Positions 31,871 to 44,079 are shown, counted from the stretch's first letter. The stretch is 64,000 nt of DNA from Gnetum montanum (GCA_015680685.1 MNCI01022307.1:1242430-1306429), one strand, 5' to 3'. The notes: generated from the sequence alone by a model not told the origin. Numbers and translations are program-made.

Positions 31871-33250
31871 TAGAAAAACATTTATTTGCTTTGTAGATTT
31901 TTTAGGGCCTATGATTCTGTCAATCAGAGCAAGTTAGGGATGCATTTAGAATATTTAAAAGTTCCCAACACATTATTATGTACTATTAAAAAAATTTACA
32001 AAGAGGTACACATTTAGTTTACAAATAGAAAAGAAAAAATTTTATTTAATAGCTTTATTTCTCTTAAACAAGTATGTCTTCTCCTACTTTATTTAACCTT
32101 TTGATTGATGAACTTGAAGAGTGGATGCCTAAAATACTAACTCAATTTGCAATTACAATTAAAAGTAGTCTTGTTAAACTCTTACTCAATGCTAATGTTG
32201 TTATCATAATTTTAAATTCAATGGAAGGATTGCAACAAAAATTAAATACTCTTGATGACTTTTATAAGCATTTAGGAATGAAAGTTAATGTCTACAAAGC
32301 TAGAATCATGATTTGTGGTAAACATAATAAAATGTACAATTTTACTATGAGATATGAACAAGTAGATATAACTCCCTCTTATAAATAGCTGAGAATTCTC
32401 CTACAAATAAAAATGCGATTAGTGCATTACTCAAAGATTTACTAGTTTGTAAGCCTTATTTACTTTAAAAAAGCAAATGTAAGAAAGAATCTATTCCACC
32501 TTGGGATAATTGAAAACAACTTTATCATGCCATTGTTCAACCAAATATTCTTTAGAGGTGTGTTGTATGGGGTCCTACTCTATCGAATAAATATTGGAAA
32601 TATATAGAAAAGATTTAGAAGCTTTTTCTACTCAATGATTATAAAGTGAAGAGATAGACACAATATGATATTTTACTTCTTGAAGTGGAGATGATGCCCT
32701 TAGAAGTTTTTATCCTTATATATTTTCCCAAAGTTTTTGAAGCATTACTTATTTTACCAATTTGTGAACTTGCTTAGGATTAGAATAAAGAATGCACTAT
32801 TTAATATTCCATTTATTAATCCATATAGCACTCTCATAAAGCCATCATTTACCATGAGTTTCCATCATCACTTTTTTAAAGCATTTATACCATAAAGATG
32901 TAGAAAGATTTTGAGTGTAGGCAATAGCTTGATAAATAGCATTAACTTCTAATTTAATGATGCAACTTTGAATAGTACTAGTGGAGGCTTTAAATCAAAG
33001 GCAAACTATTTATTTGTTATTATTCTTAATAATTTATGATGCACAATTAGCAGAGCATAATAAGGATCTCATCATTTGAGAGTTGAACAATGTAGATGGC
33101 TCAAAATTCCTCATGATGAACAAATTTGTTGACTATGTAATATAAATTGTATTGAAGATGGATACCACATATTATTGCAATGTCTTGTATTAGAGAACAT
33201 TTAACATCGATGCAATATTATGATTACAAATTTAGTTGATGTGTTCCAAA
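31871..33250 (+). pseudogene. LINE (non-LTR) reverse transcriptase remnant, plus strand
   Basis: Reading in three frames gives RAYDSVNQSKLGMHLEYLKV (about 31905-31965), then SPTLFNLLIDELEEW in an open stretch at 32074-32388, then LLLNANVVIII where YADD is expected, and HLGMKVNVYKARIM. A Cys/His motif with CNINCIEDGYHILLQC (about 33140-33190) resembles the C-terminal zinc-binding end of plant LINE ORF2. The catalytic YADD is lost and many stops are present, so it is dead. No poly-A tail or target duplication was recognised. Confidence 0.7.
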
Positions 33251-33316
33251 TGTTATCGAGAATACTTGGTTATTTTCTTCCCAATGTTTTTTAAAACTTA
33301 TAGCATGTATATCTCC

Positions 33317-33372
33317 ATTATCCAATAGATCCGAAGGGTCTTAGATCTAAAGGATCTATGAACATAATAAAA
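33317..33372. repeat. 55-bp direct repeat, left copy
   Basis: ATTATCCAATAGATC then GGATCTATGAACATAATAAA recurs with few changes at 33740-33795. The pair brackets the foldback element. Confidence 0.6.
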
Positions 33373-33377
33373 CCATA

Positions 33378-33570
33378 TCGAGACCACTACAGATAACACC
33401 ATCTCCTCTCCCCATTGTTCATTTCAAACTCCTACTCTTAGTTGAAAATTTTTGAATGCTGAACTAAAAGTTTTGACTAAAGACTTACAATGCAAAAAAT
33501 TTCAACTAAGAGTAGAAGTTTAAAATGGAGGGTGGGGAGAAGGAGATGGTGTTGTTTGCAGGGTCTCAGT
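33378..33570. mobile_element. Foldback MITE (hairpin)
   Basis: The left arm GAGACCACTACAGATAACAC through TCTTAGTTGAAAATTTTTG is mirrored by the right arm AAAAAATTTCAACTAAGA through GTTTGCAGGGTCTC. The arms are about 75 bp each, with a short centre. The transcript would form a long, nearly perfect hairpin. The superfamily and target duplication are not clear. Confidence 0.7.
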
Positions 33571-33739
33571 GTAATCTTTTCAAACATCCTTAAGGAAGCA
33601 TTTTCTCCAAAGATAAGTGAATGTCTTGTAAATTGTCCTTAAGGCATTTTTTGCTTCTTGAAAAGTCAAACCTTGATTGACTTTTCTAGGCCATATGCTC
33701 TTAGCCACCTTATATATAAATTATATATAATTTAGTTCG

Positions 33740-33795
33740 ATTATCCAATAGATCTAGAGGTTTTTAGATCCAAAGGGTCTATGGACATAATAAAA
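33740..33795. repeat. 55-bp direct repeat, right copy
   Basis: Partner of 33317-33372. Confidence 0.6.
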
Positions 33796-33799
33796 TTTT

Positions 33800-34450
33800 A
33801 ATTTCATTAATTATTCATTAAAAGTTATTGCAAATTCTAGATGTCCAATTCCAAGCATGTTGTGTAAGTGGACATCCATAAAAAATATATGAAAAGGAGT
33901 TTTGACTTCCATAAAGAGGACAATGAGAAGAAACAATTCTCATATACTAAAAACAAGTACCAAGAGGAAAACCTTGATGTATTAGACACTACAAGAAATT
34001 CAAAATTTTAGATAAGTGAGAGCTTTTTAAATATCTCTCATTTTTCTCATCCAAAATTATGGTGATAATTACATCCTCTAGGCCTTATTAAATTTGTTAG
34101 GAATAAGATTATTCTTAGTAATTATTTCATGTGTAAATTTTTAGTTTAAAAGTAAAACAAATCCATTATCCTTCTAAAAAATATTTAGAAAAACTTGATA
34201 CAATCCATTATCAAATTTAAATACATTATTAAGATCATAAATTAATTTTTCAAAAGTTTTTTCTTCTTATCATATTTAGACCATAGAGGCTAGAAGCCTC
34301 CTTCTATATAATCCACTATCATGAATTTGTAAACAAGAAACTACAAAGATTTCTAAGTTGCTCTAACTAGTATACAATTTGAAGAAATAAGTAATCCAAG
34401 CCCCTTTGTCAAAAGGAAGCCACAATAAAGTAATTTTCATAAGCATGTCT
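33800..34450 (-). pseudogene. LINE C-terminal zinc-binding (zf-RVT) remnant, minus strand
   Basis: On the minus strand, WLPFDKGAWITYFFKLY, then RRRLLASMV, and about 200 codons later HCPLYGSQNSFSYIFYGCPL and TQHAWNW can be read. The Cys-Pro-Leu-x-Gly...His/Tyr-x-Phe...Cys-Pro pattern and the closing Trp are those of the zf-RVT domain near the end of plant LINE ORF2. One Cys is now Tyr, and several stops are present. It is a different LINE lineage from the plus-strand remnant. Confidence 0.6.
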
Positions 34451-34533
34451 TTTGAAATTGTAGTACAATTTTAGTACTAATGCTTAGTGGTTCAAAAACA
34501 TTACAAGAACAACAATGTAACAAAGAGGGAGGT

Positions 34534-34672
34534 GTTGGAACCTAAAATAATTAAAACATAGGTACACTTCAAGATTTATAAAAGTTTATAACTTAGTGCT
34601 ACCTAGTAGAAGTGAACCTATGACTTGGAGTTACTTAGCTAAGACCTGTACCACTAAGCTAACACCTCATTG
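34534..34672 (-). mobile_element. tRNA-derived SINE copy 2
   Basis: The minus strand has TTAGCTTAGTGGTACAGG (A box), AGGTTCACTTC (B box) and the family tail TGTTTTAATTATTTTAGG followed by TTCCAAC. Confidence 0.6.
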
Positions 34673-34957
34673 TTAATAGTCTAACAAAGAGACACAATGG
34701 ATACTATAATAATTATATTATTTCAAGAAAACAAGAAACTATTCATAGATAATAGAAAAATGGAAGGACCAAGAATAAGTCTACATGAACAAAAGTAAAA
34801 GGAAAGGTAGATACATGAAGTAGTTGATGATTTTAAAATAAATTTAAGTAAAAACCAAAAATCAACAAAAAGGGTGAAGTTGTGGAAAAGAAAGGTAAAC
34901 ATTCATAATGATGAATTAAAGAAGATGGAGTTAATTACACTAATAAATAAAGAAGAG

Positions 34958-35541
34958 TTTGCTAGATAGATATCAATTGGTCTATGATGTAATAAATAAA
35001 TAAAATAATTATCCATGATAAAAGAATGAAGACATTTAATTGGAAGACCTACAAATGTAACAAAGTGAACAAACTAAGAGAACATGTAATTATAACATTA
35101 ATTCATGGAAATGTCAAAAAATACCAATGTGTGTAGATACCTCATCTAAATAAGTTGAAGGAGTTAATGTAAACTCTCCTGAAAAGGTAGAAAGAAGATA
35201 TAATCCAACTAGTCTAGTCATGATGAATAGTTCTTTGGTGAAGAGAATAGTTTGCTAGATAGATATCAATTGGTCTATGATGTAATAAATAAATAAAAGA
35301 ATTATCCATGATAAAATAATGAAGACATTTAATTGGAAGATCTACAAATTTAACAAAGTGAACAAACTAAGAGAACATGTAATTATAACATTAATTCATG
35401 GAAATGTCAAAAAATACCAATGTGTGTAGATACCTCATCTAAATAAGTTGAAGGAGTTAATGTAAACTCTCCTAAAAAGGTACAAAGAAGATATAATCCA
35501 ACTAGTCTAGTCATGATGAATAGTTCTTTGGTGAAGAACTA
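34958..35541. repeat. 292-bp tandem duplication
   Basis: Two head-to-tail copies (34958-35249 and 35250-35541) differ at only a handful of bases. The start GTTTGCTAGATAGATATCAA marks each unit. No coding sense. Confidence 0.85.
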
Positions 35542-37198
35542 AGGAGAAACCAACTACTAATGAATATAACATTAGCTTATCAAATAAGATAAACCAAATC
35601 GATCAATTAATTGATGGATGAAACCAAATCAATCCATGTATGATGGATAAAATTAAAGTTATTTTACTATATCCTATGGAATTATTAAAGTACTATATTA
35701 ATAGAGATAAATGTTACATATTTACTAAATATCCTTGGTGTCATATGCACTTTAGCTTTTTTCCACATAAATCAAGTTTTGGGTACATTCTATGGTTTCT
35801 TAGCTTAGAGCCATATTCAGTAGCCTAAATTCAACATCCTATGTCATTTGCAACATGGTTTTTGATCTCATCTTTAGCTCTTGCCAGAAGTAATGTCTCA
35901 TGTCATCAATAGCATGATTTTTGGTTCTTCATCTACAACTCCTAGTTTCGATGTCTAGAGTCAACTCCTGCATCAATGCTGACTTCAACTCTTAGGAAAA
36001 TTTGCTTCTTCAACATGAAGCATGATTTTGCCTCTTTAGGTCTCACATTAATCATACATTTGACATCTAACATTATTTTTTGTATCAACTATTTACATAT
36101 TAATTCTCTTATCCAAAATATTCCAAAAGATTTTGTGGGCCCCAATGCATTATTTTTTCATGATCTACAACACATTTTGGCTTATAAATAGGAGAACACT
36201 GTAGGGATTGACAATCATTCCAATCAATGAGCCTTTTAAACAATTAGCACTTTTTGGCTATCTCAACTACTAAGCATAGTTGGATTTTTGCTTCTTAGTG
36301 ATTTGGAAATGTTTCCAAATACTTTGCCTCTCTATAGAACAAATGTTCTCCTACTAGAGATATGATCTTTTATGATTTCTCTCTCCTTTTTAGCTTTTTA
36401 CTTCTGACACATTTGTATCTCCTTTGTGTTGTCCTTCTAACATACGAAGAATTGCTCAGAATTAGGTCAACACACTAATCTAATCTGCTCCTCTTGCTTA
36501 GTCAACTTTTGAATTTGCAACATTCTTATTAGATCTGCATTAGGTATATGTATTGGAGAAAGAACAAGATAACACAACTTCTTGTCAAATGTATTTGATC
36601 TATGGTATATATCCTAGAACATTTAGAGTAGGTTCTTATCCTTTTTCATTTTGTAATCTAGATTTTCCTATTTTAGCTTTCTTATTTTTGGCATTATCTA
36701 GATCTACTTGAGATATGTATTATGTATTTTCATTTCGAATCTAGTTTTTTAAACAAATCAGCTCTATTTTGTTTCACTTTATTTTCAAAAATTCCTATTG
36801 CTAGCCACATGCCACTTTCTATTTATTTCATTTTGTGTTATACATATTTTTCCTTTCATTTTTATTTGTAGCTATTCCATGCATGCTACTTTTTGCATTT
36901 TATCTACTAACAGTGTTTGGCAAAAACGTTTATCTTAGGTTGTTGGATTTCTCCAATGATCTACAAGTTTCCTTTTGATTTAAGGGAAATTAATTGAAGA
37001 TTTGGTTTTCTTAGATTATTTGGTGGTCATGAGATTGCTTACCTCAGTTTTGTGTTAGGTTGTGATGGATCTCATATTACGACAATCGTTATTGCAAAAC
37101 TTAGTAATTTTTTCAATAGAGCATTGAAGTATATTACTAAAAAAATTCATTTTTGAAAATATAATATGAAAAATTATTGAAACATGTGCAATGGAGAA
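35542..37198. other. Unassigned region with a TATA-like promoter near 36182
   Basis: No gene is supported. GGCTTATAAATAGGAGAACA at 36179-36198 looks like a plant TATA box and could belong to an old LTR, but no terminal TG..CA pair or partner was found. The rest is T-rich. Confidence 0.35.
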
Positions 37199-38117
37199 TG
37201 ATGAGCAGCGAAGGTACCCCTATGCTCAACCATACAAATCATGAAGTGTTTACACATGATTTGGTCGAATTCCAAGGACTCTATGTTCTCCGGTACACTA
37301 GTCATCTAGGTAGTGAATCTTACCTTAAGGTTGTTCATTGTCTTCCCAATTATACTAGTGATGTACATGGTATGGTTAAGTGTAATCGAGGTATATGATT
37401 TTTATGGTTTTAGGTTTTTAGGGTTTTTGGTGTTTAAATATAAAGGTAAGATGATTTAATACTATCGAGATCTAATGAATTAACTCATGTTTAACTAATC
37501 CTAACATAAGCATCTAGTCCCACTTGTTGTACACAATCTAAACCCATGTACCTACTGCTAGGATTACCAAGCACTATGCTACTAGGCAAACCAAGCAATA
37601 ACGCTGCTAGGGTTACCAAGAAAATATGTGTTAGGCTCAAACTGGTCATACTTATGTATTTAATCTATCTAGCTTATCTAGCTTACTTAGCTTAATTACT
37701 AAAAAATATTGAATAATTGACTAAAAATATTAAATGCATAAATGAAACATTTAATCTATCCAAAATACAACAAGGTGTATCACAAATTTCATCTTTATTG
37801 TTGCACACATTGTTGTGCTCAGGTACAACAGTGCTCGAATAAAGATCCATACACTCAATGACTCCTACTGTGGGCACTCAGGAAAAATATTTTAACTTTT
37901 GAATGAACAAAATGCAAGAGCTCTGCTATTACTTAGAAAACTAGATGTCATAAATGCAACTAGTAAGCATGTATTTATAGGCTAGGATAGACCCCTACAT
38001 TGATAGGGCGATGTCGACACAACAAACTACATCAATGGGGCCCAGTTGACAGGGTCGCATTGACATAATAGACTACATCGATGGGCCCTAGTCAACACAA
38101 CAAGTTGAGACTCATCA
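37199..38117 (-). repeat. 3' LTR of element D1
   Basis: It is 919 bp, beginning TGATGAGTCTCAAC on the minus strand and ending CTCATCA at 37199. The TATA box CCTATAAATAC is at 37972-37982. Before it lie CATCGATGGG, GTCGAC and GTTGAC repeats (37990-38108). Confidence 0.82.
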
Positions 38118-38130
38118 TACCCCCATGATT
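38118..38130 (-). promoter_or_regulatory. Polypurine tract of element D1
   Basis: The minus strand AATCATGGGGGTA abuts the LTR. Confidence 0.8.
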
Positions 38131-38361
38131 GAATGAAAACTCGTGCTCAAGTTCTTTACAAAATTGGGAAGGTATGGGATTATTAACTAGTTTTTAACAT
38201 AACAAAATAAGGCAAAATAGACATAACAATACTGAGTTCCCAGTGTATGGATCAACACATTACAAAAAATTCGGTGTTCATGACACAAATTTGAACACCA
38301 TGAAATGATTCTTCAAAAGCAAATAGCTTGTTCTTTGATGGCATGAAGTTGGTGGAGAAAG

Positions 38362-41216
38362 TTAAGTAATCCTAGGTGGTGGTGGCTCCTAAGGTTCTAA
38401 GCGACCTTCACCAGCTTTAGGCATGTGTGGTGGTCGAGGTGGCTGTGGCTATCCTGATACTATTATGACTTCAAGTGAAAGGCAAAAAGCATCCAATAAT
38501 GCATTCATTATCTCTTCTTTACTTCTAGGATCGTTCATGGTCCATGCAGCTTTGCTAATGTGCACTGGAATTAGAATATCCCAAGGACAAGGCAAAACTA
38601 GAAATAGCTCCTTAACATTGACAAACTAGGCTATGAATTGCTTACACTCAATGTCAAACACTCAGAGTGTGTCTTGTAACACTTGGTAGTCATTCATTCT
38701 TTTAGCTAGGTTCTTTACGACTGATTGCTGCTCAGTAAAATTTGCCTTGAGAACCTCTAGTTCAGCATTTGCCACTGCAAGTTTTTGCTTGGTGTCTTTA
38801 TGATTCTTGAACTCAACCTTGTACAATAAATACAAGTTGGCCACTTGTTTTTCAAGCTCAGACTATAGTCATATAACAATCAGCATCGCTAGGTTTGAGT
38901 AGCAGAGATTGGATAGCTCCATATATTCATTCATCTCTTCAATGTACAACTCCTTCATGCAAATTTTCACCTTATTGTAGGCATTAATCCCATCAACAAT
39001 GGGTTGCCACATTTCTTTGCCTTGTTGGAGTTGTTGGAGGGCTTTATTAACCTTTTTCTTTGTTAGTTGGATATGTCTTTTATTCATCTCTTTCTATAGG
39101 CCAACTTGGTCTCTGTAATGATTTTTTACTTTTTTCAAATTTTAGAGTCTCATTTTTCTAGGTGGAAATCTTAATGGCTGATTTCTGGAATAAAGTGTAG
39201 ACGTTCTCCATGGAGAGATTATGATTCTCCATTTCCAATCTCCTCAATTCGATGTTTGCTTTGGTGAGCTACTCTTGCTGTTGATGGATAAATCCTTCTA
39301 AATGTTGTTTTTGCACATCAACTCTTTGCAGGTGATGATTCTCTATGCTCAGAGGTCTCATTTCTTGGCACATCTACATCAAGTCCCTTCGTACTGAATG
39401 AGTTTTTGCTTCTGCTATGGACTGATTAAAGACCACTGTAATCATTTCTCCCTCAACTTGCTTTAGTTGTTCTTGAAGTTGTTGAAAAAATTCATCTCAT
39501 GTCAATGTAGGGTTGATAAAAATAGGGTTGATAATTTGGGCACGCAATTCAACAACTTCTGCAGCCAAGCATTGATTATGTGCTTGAGTTGTTTCAAGTT
39601 GCTCTTCTAAGATGACACACTTGCCCTTTGCCTCCAACAGCTCCTACTGGGTTACAATGATGGGATCCGAAAAATCAAAGATATTTGGAATCTTTTACCT
39701 AGTTCCCAGCAGTTGGTCCAATAGTTCTTCATGCTGGGATACACTTAATCTTTTGCTGATTGTCCCTACAAACATCTACACATCTCTTAGTGTAGAAAAA
39801 TCTAGTTTAGGCACTATAAGTGTGTTTAATGCCTTAGCAACTCGATTGGAAATGATCTCTATAATTGTCTATTGCCCTTGGTGCTACATCACTAATATGG
39901 TTGCCTCCTCACCATCCTTCAAGTGCATCAAAAAGGAAGTAGCATTCCTAGAGATTTTTGGAAATAGATGATGTTGAGAGAGAGACATTGTTATGTCTTG
40001 GGCACTTGGATTTGACCTTGCAAGAAATTGCATTTATTGGGCAGACAACATTGATCCACCTCCCTCCATCTGGTTAATTGTGCAAGCAACTTCTCTAAGG
40101 TGACTTATGGCCAGTTTGTACATAGATGGGTCTCCTCCACTAGTTCTTGCCTACTGCTCCCATTGTTGTAAGAGCTACTCTTGGATTTTCTACATGTGTT
40201 CAACCATAGTGCAGGCCTCCAGTGTTTGTTGATGAGTAGGTGGTGAATATGGTCATTGCATCTCCTCTTTTGTGATCATGGTAGTTGTCTTGTCTTTCAT
40301 CATCTTAGCCCACGAAGCATTAGGAGCATGCCTAAGTGTATCATTTGTATAATAGACTATCCCTACCCTTTTGCATAATTTTCTAATCAAGTAAGGGAAG
40401 GACAAGGTTTTTCTTCCATGTTCATTCTCCTTAAAGCACTTCTTTATCTCCAGATAGATTAGTTGTGAAAGATTTTCTAGAAATTTTTTGCCTAGAGCAA
40501 TGCATTCTTGGGTGGAGAAGGCTATCACTTTACTAGGCCTCATGGATTGAGGTGGTAGGTTGCTATCTTAAAATAGACTTGCTTCGTCGGTGTGCATGCC
40601 AAACTTGTGGCAGTTAACCCCATATCACTGCTGAGTCCACTCCTTTGCTCTAGGATCCACTTGTGTGGACAGCTTTGCCAATTTTGTTTCTAGATTTGGC
40701 AACCTAAGGACTTGTGCAATGGCTTCTATTGAGTAAGACACTTGGATATTCTTGATTTTCACAACAGCTCTTGCTTTCCTATTGTTCCAAAAGAGATATG
40801 TTTCTTCCATGTACCACTTCCCATTGGAAGTGATGATTGGCCACATGGAAGAGGCTTGCAGTTAGTTTTGACATCTTCTAGAGCCCATTCAAGGAATGTT
40901 CCAAAATTCAACTCTTGGAGAATTGAGCATTGAACATCACAGTTTCCAATTATGTCAAGGCATGCCTGTGTAGGTATGACTTCTAGTCTGGGTATAGGGC
41001 TTGGCGTCTCACATTGTTGTGAATGTTCAAATGTAGCTTCTTCTTTGGGAATATGTTAGACGAATTCTACCTCGACCTCATCTCTAAGAGGTCCTATTGT
41101 GTGGGTTGCCTTAGCCTATTCTTGACCATGTTCTTGTTGGCCTCTTCCTCCTCTAGGTTGTTTTCTCGTGGTTGCGATGGTCCTTCCTCTTGTGGTCTCT
41201 TCGATCTTGGTGCCAT
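38362..41216 (-). pseudogene. aORF of element D1: coiled-coil extra protein
   Basis: The ATG at 41216 follows a minus-strand AG; the frame ends TAA at 38362. Its 2855 bp is exactly the length of C's copy. The N-terminus is MAPRSKRPQEEGPSQP. The globular part has GKWYMEETYLFWNNRKA and SYSIEAIAQVLRLP (about 40850-40690), then LSFPYLIRKLCKRVGI (about 40410-40360). The coiled-coil spans about 39650-38680 (KKVNKALQQLQQGKEMWQP, EEMNEYMELSNLCYSNLAM). The Trp in KEMWQP is a stop in C's copy, which shows how C decayed. Several stops break D1 elsewhere. The protein is conserved in order and length between subfamilies, which implies past selection. Confidence 0.75.
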
Positions 41217-41630
41217 CTATAATCACACATGACAATGGATTAGAAAATATTATGTAACTTAGAATGATTGTAATACTTTATCTCATAGGGAGGTTACACT
41301 TGGCTAAGGTGTGATTATGGTTATATGGATTTAATATTTAATTATTAATTTAATCTTTGGTCTATTGAAGTTTTTGGAAGGGTTATAAGAAATTAATGAT
41401 TNTAGAATTTTTCCCATGTGCCCGCAGTAGGAGTCCTAGAGTGNCAAAACCTTGGGGTTTGCTACCACAATGACTAAGAGCTTACCTTTGGTAATTGCAA
41501 GATCAAAGAATGGGGTGATTTGGATAAACGGTGCAAGAGTTATAGGCTCGGGAAGGTTTTTTGGGCTCTAAAAATTGCAAAAAATCCTTGGACATTATGG
41601 ACCAAATGTGAAAAATTAAAAGCGTTTAGT
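41217..41630 (-). other. 5' leader of D1 aORF with an LTR-like patch
   Basis: No gene. At 41408-41445 the plus strand reads TTTCCCATGTGCCCGCAGTA then GGAGTCCTAGAGTG, matching LTR sequence at 47088-47122 but in the opposite orientation to D1. Ns at 41402 and 41444 flank the patch. Confidence 0.5.
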
Positions 41631-41705
41631 GGTATTTATACTATTTTTATGTTTCATCGACGGGGCCTAGTTGACATAACTATTGATCATTGTTGACTTT
41701 CATTA
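41631..41705 (-). promoter_or_regulatory. Internal promoter of element D1: CATCGA/GTTGAC array plus TATA box
   Basis: The minus-strand TATA box AGTATAAATACC is at 41631-41642. Directly upstream, the plus strand CATCGACGGGGCCTAGTTGA at 41655 matches CATCGATGGGCCCTAGTCAA at 38076 in D1's own LTR. Confidence 0.6.
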
Positions 41706-42785
41706 ACTTGGTTCAAACTTGAAAATTACAAAGAGATTTTGAATGAAATTAGGGTCAAATGGAAGCCCAAACAACCATGAGCATGATGAAAATATGAGAA
41801 GAGGATGTTGAAGTGTTGAAAATTAAGAAATTTAAGAAAATGGAGGAAGAGGATGGAAAATGAGAGATCAAGGAGCACACAGTTGTTTGCACAATGGAAT
41901 ATGTGAAAGATAAGATTGTAGCAATGTCTAAGGTAAGGGACTTAACTAATTGAACTAAAAGGTATGCAAGTGGGTCCTCCCCATAGCAAGCTCATGCCCT
42001 TGTTGCCCTTGCATAACCTCAACTAAGGAGTCCTTGGGCCCCATAGTTGATTAATGGTCATGAAAATTAAGGACTAACCAAAAAGAATCTATCCAAGAAT
42101 TCAAAAACATCAAACTAAGACATAGAGCATAACATAGAACTTGAAAATGAAGTGAGGTGTGGCAGCATGGATGGATGATGAAGAAGGTGGAATGGAATCC
42201 TGAAGTGAGGTCATACAAAGTCCCTTGTTGAGTTTGTGTTTAAAATGACTTGAGAATATCCATCCTTACTCCAAACCAAAACTAGTTGCTTTTAGTGACT
42301 TTGCATCACCACTCTAAGACCAATCCACCCCCTCAAGACACAAGAGTGTTTTTACAAAACAACCACTATTCCACAAAGAGAAGAAAAGAGAAGTAGGAAG
42401 TGAGAGAGGGCCTTAGTTTAGAGGGGATCTTCAGGCATGGGTGCATGTCTTTCTAGTCCCATAACTAGTTCTTGTAGCTTGTTTATTTGTCTAAGGGGTG
42501 TGCTTTGAATTCCCATCATGGTTATATATATATAATATCTTTTTTAAATTTTTGGATGGGAAGCACACCATGCAACGACTTTATTTAACTTCCTAGAGTG
42601 GTTGAAATGGAATGGTAAGAAGTTGATTCAAAACACTTAGGCTCAAGCAAGTAGAAGAGTACAAAGAGTATTAAGTCCCCTTGAAGTTACACCCTCTACA
42701 AACCTTTGAATCCTTCCCAATTTTGGAACTACCAAGATCACAAATTGATTAAAATTTTCTTTAATTCCCAGAACAAGGAAAACCA
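41706..42785 (-). other. Element D1 spacer
   Basis: No gene. GTGGGTCCTCCCCATAG at 41971-41987 and the AGGCATGGGTGCATGTCTTT motif at 42432 are family spacer modules also present in A, C and G. A (TA)n run is at 42524-42535. The stretch to 42785 corresponds to 45360-45660 of G in reverse. Confidence 0.55.
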
Positions 42786-44062
42786 TAGAGTTTATTGGAT
42801 GGGTGTTAGAACTCTTCAACGATAAGTATCAAACGTACTCCAGAGTGTCTAACTTGCATAAGCAGATCCAAGGATGGAAGCAAGGTCATCATGAACCCTT
42901 GGATGCTACCATGGCCCGCTACTACACATTGTTACATCGTTGCCCAGGCCATGGATACGTTCAGCGGGATCAACTTCGCCACATCGTGGATGGGCTAAGG
43001 CATGAAACTAGAAGAACCCTTGGGACTTATGCCCAAGGGAGACTATCACAACTTAGAGCCCATGAAGTACATCGCTTGTTGGAACAAGTAGCAAAAGAAG
43101 AAGGTGAGCTACGAAAAAGGAAAAGTGTGGAAGAATACAACCGTGATCCCTCCCTTTGGAAGAAGGGAGTACAATTTTGTGATGAGGAGGATGAGTCACC
43201 ACTCAAAGAGATGGTGAATAGAAAAACCTTGTCGATTCAGAAGCTAACAACCGAAGTATCAGCTAAGATGGATCAATTGTGGGATTCCTTGGACTTCAAA
43301 CTTGAAAGTGTCTTGAAAATTGTAGAAGAGTCTAAGGAGAAACAAAGTAGTGACAAAGATAAGACAAAGCAGAGAAATTCAGGCCTTGCACATAACAAGG
43401 GTAAGGGAAAAAAAACTATCTTCGATGGAGTTGTCGATTCAGACATAGACTATGACAGTGGATGTGAGATCTACCATTATGAACATTCTAAGGAATGTTG
43501 TCCAATCATCTCACATCTATAGGAGTCTAGGGTGTATGCACTTAATCCGAGACTTAACCAACGACAAACACCCCGAAGGTTACCTTATCCTCAAGGTAAC
43601 CCAAGGTAGTTCCACCAACCACTAACGTACTATCCAAGTGGAACTTCACCACAACCCATTGGACAACATTAGTAGTGGCAACACCCACAGTCATGGGGGA
43701 TGCCTCTGCCAACACAACAGTACCCTTACCGGCAACCTGATCCTTATGACTATTATGTGCAGCAGCCAGTTTCTCCAGGTGACTTTATGGATCACACAAC
43801 TCCCCAACGTCACTACCAAGTTTAGGAGTACTTTAGGAGGACTCCTTCTCCTTTGGGAGACATTCCACATTCATCCCATCCTCCAACTCCATCTGCACCT
43901 CTTCCACCTATAGTTCCCATACAACCTGCTCCAACAATGCAAGGGGAACTCCCTACTCAACCACAGCAATGTAACGCTGCGAGAGCTGTAAATATTCAAC
44001 CTGCTGCTGGTTTTAAAAACTATAAAAAGAGAAGATCCTTCTTCAAAACCAGAAGCCCATAA
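42786..44062 (+). pseudogene. gag of element G
   Basis: The longest open piece runs 42803-43522 (239 codons). It reads RVSNLHKQIQGWKQGHHEPL, then DATMARYYTLLHRCPGHGY, typical of the capsid region (Retrotrans_gag), RTLGTYAQGRLSQLRAHEVH, and a zinc-knuckle remnant CEIYHYEHSKECC in which the second Cys is Tyr. A stop at 43520 is followed by a Pro/Gln-rich tail in shifted frames (43638-43913, 43853-44062). It starts inside the domain because the 5' end is deleted. Confidence 0.75.
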
Positions 44063-44079
44063 AAACTCTCGCAACAACA

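Larger units (their letters stand above)
37199..42785 (-). mobile_element. Element D1: 3' half of an Athila-like retrotransposon
   Basis: On the minus strand: spacer, internal promoter (41705-41631), aORF (41216-38362), PPT and 3' LTR (38117-37199). The right end at about 42785 meets plus-strand gag of G. It may be the other half of D2, but their LTRs are only moderately alike and flanking 5-mers GAGAA and GAAAT do not match. Confidence 0.7.

Noticed and set aside
36179-36198. Promoter of a host gene near 36.2 kb
   Set aside because: TATA-like sequence only; no coding exon follows on the plus strand before element D1.
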